This document shows positions 6,341-8,291 of a DNA stretch of 8,291 nucleotides, in pieces (within the stretch, counting starts at the first letter, position 1; each line of letters opens with the position of its first letter). The notes under the pieces are model-generated. The model saw only the letters and a program-made list of their open reading frames with translations, was not told where the DNA came from and ran no database searches. The position numbers and the translations under genes are program-made. The DNA comes from DATLBY01 sp035526665 (GTDB taxonomy: Bacteria; Acidobacteriota; Terriglobia; Bryobacterales; Bryobacteraceae): contig DATLBY010000475.1 of the NCBI GenBank assembly GCA_035526665.1, positions 1-8,291 of the forward strand. Reading direction: 5' to 3'.

Positions 6341-6395
6341 CGAATCCGATCATCACGCATCACAACACGAATCTCAACTGGAGGGTACGACCGGT

Positions 6396-8291
6396 ATGCT
6401 TTGGCGCCTCTGTTTCGTTCTTGCAAGTTTAACAGCCACCGCCGTTGCGCAGGTGTTGCCGGTCGGAACCGTGGATGGAACGGTTCAGGATACGACGGGT
6501 GGGGCGGTGCCGGGTATGACGGTCACGCTAACCCATGTAGACACGAATCAGGTCAGGACAGCGGCTACCAACGACTCCGGGTACTACTTCTTCCCGCTGG
6601 TAAATCCGGGTCGATACCAGGTATTTGCCGAGAAGCTCGGGTTCAAACGCAGCACACAAGCCGTCCTGGTAGAAACCGGGAAACGCTCGACGGCGGATTT
6701 CGCGCTGGAGCTTGGGCAGCTTACCGAGTCCGTGCAAGTGACTGCGCAGGCGGCGCTGCTCGAGACTTCCACTGCGAGCGTCAGCCGCAACGTGCAGGAA
6801 AGGTTAGTTCAGGACATTCCTCTGTTGGGCCGCAATCCGCTGATGCTGATCAACCTGGCTCCCGGCATCACCAACAACTCAACGACTGCCAGCAGCGGCC
6901 TCATCGATATAGACAGCGTTTCTTACACTTCCGCGAACGGCGCGAGCCGGCGCCAGAACGAATTCCTGATGGACGGCATCCCGAACAATGTTTCGGACCG
7001 GGTGGCGTACATTCCAAGCGTGGATGACGTGGAAGAGTTCACGATACAGACCAATGCACTCGACGCCGAGTACGGCCACGGCGGCGGAATGTACGTGAAT
7101 ATAACCACGAAGAGTGGAACCAACCAGCTGCATGGCAACCTTTACGAGTTCTTCCGCAACGACAAGCTCAATGCGAATCAGTTCTTTTCGAACCGAAACG
7201 GCACCGCGCGTCCGGTAGTACGCTTCAACCAGTACGGCCTCGCTGTAGGTGGACCGGTTGTGAAGGACAAGATCTTCTGGTTCTTCAACTGGGAAAGCCT
7301 GCGCCAGCGCACGCCATTCACCTATCGCATCACTGTACCGTCGGTGCTCCAGCGTCAGGGCGATTTTTCGCAAACCTTCGACCGCAATGGCGCTCTGTTT
7401 CAGATCGCCGATCCGTTGACGACGGCGCCGAATGGCTCGGGCGGTCAGACCCGGACCCTTTTTCCAGCTAACCGTATTCCTGCGAACCGGATCAACCCTA
7501 TCTCGGCGCAAGTGCTGTCGCGATACCCGTTGCCCAATACGGCCGGCGATCCCCTGACAGGCGCGAACAATTACTTTAGCGTCGTGCCGGCGGTATACGA
7601 CGGAGACAACTTCTCGGTCCGCGTTGATCCGAATGTTCGCCGCCATCGTTTGTTCGGCCGCTGGTCGCATAACTATGGTTTTCCCGGCACACCGTCGGTC
7701 TGGGACATCGGCGGCGGCATCGGCGCACCGGAAGGCAACAATCGGGCCCAAACCTCGATCGGCCTCAGTGATGCCTTTGCCGTGAACCCGTCACTACTCA
7801 TTACGGCACAGGCCGGCTTCACCCGGTGGACGCAGGAAGGCATACATCCGACCTTCGACCTGACTACACTTGGCTTTTCGAGCGGCCTGGTAAACCGGCT
7901 GCAGCAAAAGATTTTTCCCAGATTCAATATTGCGGATTCCTACTACATCGGCGCCTCGGAAGGACAATGGTTCGAGCACACCAACACCTATTCCTTCAAC
8001 ATTGGCGTAACCAAGAGCGCTGCCAGCCATAACATGAAGTGGGGAATGCAGGGGCAAGTGAAACAGAACAATTCGGTGGGAGCGGCACGTCCGGCGGGGG
8101 AGTACAATTTTGACCGCGCTTTTACTCAGCCGAATCCGTTCGGCCCAGGCACCAACCAAGGCAACGGAATTGCGAGCTTTCTGCTGGGTTACCCGGCGAG
8201 TGGATCCCTTGACCTTCGCGCGATGACCGCGCCGCAGGCGCCGTTTTACGGCTGGTACTTCCAGGATGATTTCAAGGTTACGCCGAGGCTG
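6396..8291 (+). CDS. TonB-dependent receptor, Oar-like, with carboxypeptidase-regulatory-like domain (partial, 3' end outside window)
   Basis: One open frame of 632 codons runs from the ATG at 6396 to the window edge without a stop. A Sec signal peptide (MLWRLCFVLASLTATAVA, cleavage likely after residue 18) is followed by a carboxypeptidase-regulatory-like beta-sandwich (about 24-106: GTVDGTVQDTTGGAVPGMTV to ADFALELG). Next come a TonB-box-like TESVQVTA (110-117), a plug-like domain (about 130-245: IPLLGRNPLMLINLAPGITN, FLMDGIPNNV, YVNITTKSGTNQLHG) and the beginning of the outer-membrane barrel, rich in aromatic and Asn residues. These Oar-like receptors are highly multiplied in Acidobacteria and are thought to import oligosaccharides or other large substrates; the substrate here is unknown. 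The start is backed by GGAGG at 6380-6384 and by the signal peptide. An in-frame ATG at 6336 would add 20 acidic residues and lies within the putative promoter. A complete protein of this type would usually exceed 1,000 residues. Confidence 0.93.
   Translation, partial: MLWRLCFVLASLTATAVAQVLPVGTVDGTVQDTTGGAVPGMTVTLTHVDTNQVRTAATNDSGYYFFPLVNPGRYQVFAEKLGFKRSTQAVLVETGKRSTADFALELGQLTESVQVTAQAALLETSTASVSRNVQERLVQDIPLLGRNPLMLINLAPGITNNSTTASSGLIDIDSVSYTSANGASRRQNEFLMDGIPNNVSDRVAYIPSVDDVEEFTIQTNALDAEYGHGGGMYVNITTKSGTNQLHGNLYEFFRNDKLNANQFFSNRNGTARPVVRFNQYGLAVGGPVVKDKIFWFFNWESLRQRTPFTYRITVPSVLQRQGDFSQTFDRNGALFQIADPLTTAPNGSGGQTRTLFPANRIPANRINPISAQVLSRYPLPNTAGDPLTGANNYFSVVPAVYDGDNFSVRVDPNVRRHRLFGRWSHNYGFPGTPSVWDIGGGIGAPEGNNRAQTSIGLSDAFAVNPSLLITAQAGFTRWTQEGIHPTFDLTTLGFSSGLVNRLQQKIFPRFNIADSYYIGASEGQWFEHTNTYSFNIGVTKSAASHNMKWGMQGQVKQNNSVGAARPAGEYNFDRAFTQPNPFGPGTNQGNGIASFLLGYPASGSLDLRAMTAPQAPFYGWYFQDDFKVTPRL

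Noticed and set aside
6336..6395. Alternative upstream in-frame ATG for the TonB-dependent receptor
   Set aside because: It would put 20 mostly polar and acidic residues before the signal peptide, has no Shine-Dalgarno, and lies within the candidate -10 box.
6190..6395. Replication origin next to rpmH
   Set aside because: No DnaA-box-like TTATCCACA sites, no AT-rich unwinding region and no dnaA gene are visible, so the usual rpmH-oriC linkage is not supported here.
6293..7027. Plus-strand open frame of 244 codons overlapping the receptor start
   Set aside because: It is a shifted frame over the receptor gene; the receptor frame gives a signal peptide and conserved domains while this one gives a low-complexity Arg/Gly-rich string.
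6879..7751. Minus-strand open frame of 290 codons inside the receptor gene
   Set aside because: It is antisense to a clearly coding receptor region with signal peptide and plug motifs, and its own translation resembles no family.

Overview
The window reads as a chromosomal segment of an acidobacterium, probably of the Bryobacterales/Solibacter type. This is an inference from three things: an Oar-like TonB-dependent receptor with an N-terminal carboxypeptidase-regulatory-like domain, a twin-arginine-exported sugar isomerase-like TIM-barrel protein, and the style of the housekeeping proteins. No rRNA, tRNA, CRISPR array, transposase or phage gene was seen.

Layout from left to right. Positions 1-212 hold no gene I can support. 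At 213-722 (minus) lies a CarD/CdnL RNA-polymerase-binding regulator with a strong promoter (786-814) and a near-consensus ribosome binding site. From 940 to 6189 the minus strand carries one tightly packed run, transcribed right to left: rpmH (ribosomal protein bL34), rnpA (RNase P protein), yidD and yidC (membrane protein insertion), khpB/jag (KH-R3H RNA-binding protein), mnmE (tRNA wobble-uridine modification GTPase), and then a Tat-signal TIM-barrel isomerase-like protein separated by 53 bases. From 6396 to the right edge (plus) lies the first 632 codons of an outer-membrane TonB-dependent receptor; it runs off the window.

The rpmH-rnpA-yidD-yidC-khpB-mnmE order is the classic bacterial cluster that couples ribosome and tRNA maturation with membrane insertion. 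Here dnaA/oriC is not upstream of rpmH, and mnmG-rsmG-parAB do not follow mnmE. A divergent receptor gene and an exported isomerase flank the cluster instead. rpmH and the receptor appear to use back-to-back promoters in a 206-base spacer.

I found no convincing undescribed multi-gene system. The points most worth a second look are a missing groove arginine in YidC, a degenerate KH signature in KhpB, a forced rpmH/rnpA overlap, a palindrome over the -35 box of carD, and the divergent promoter pair.
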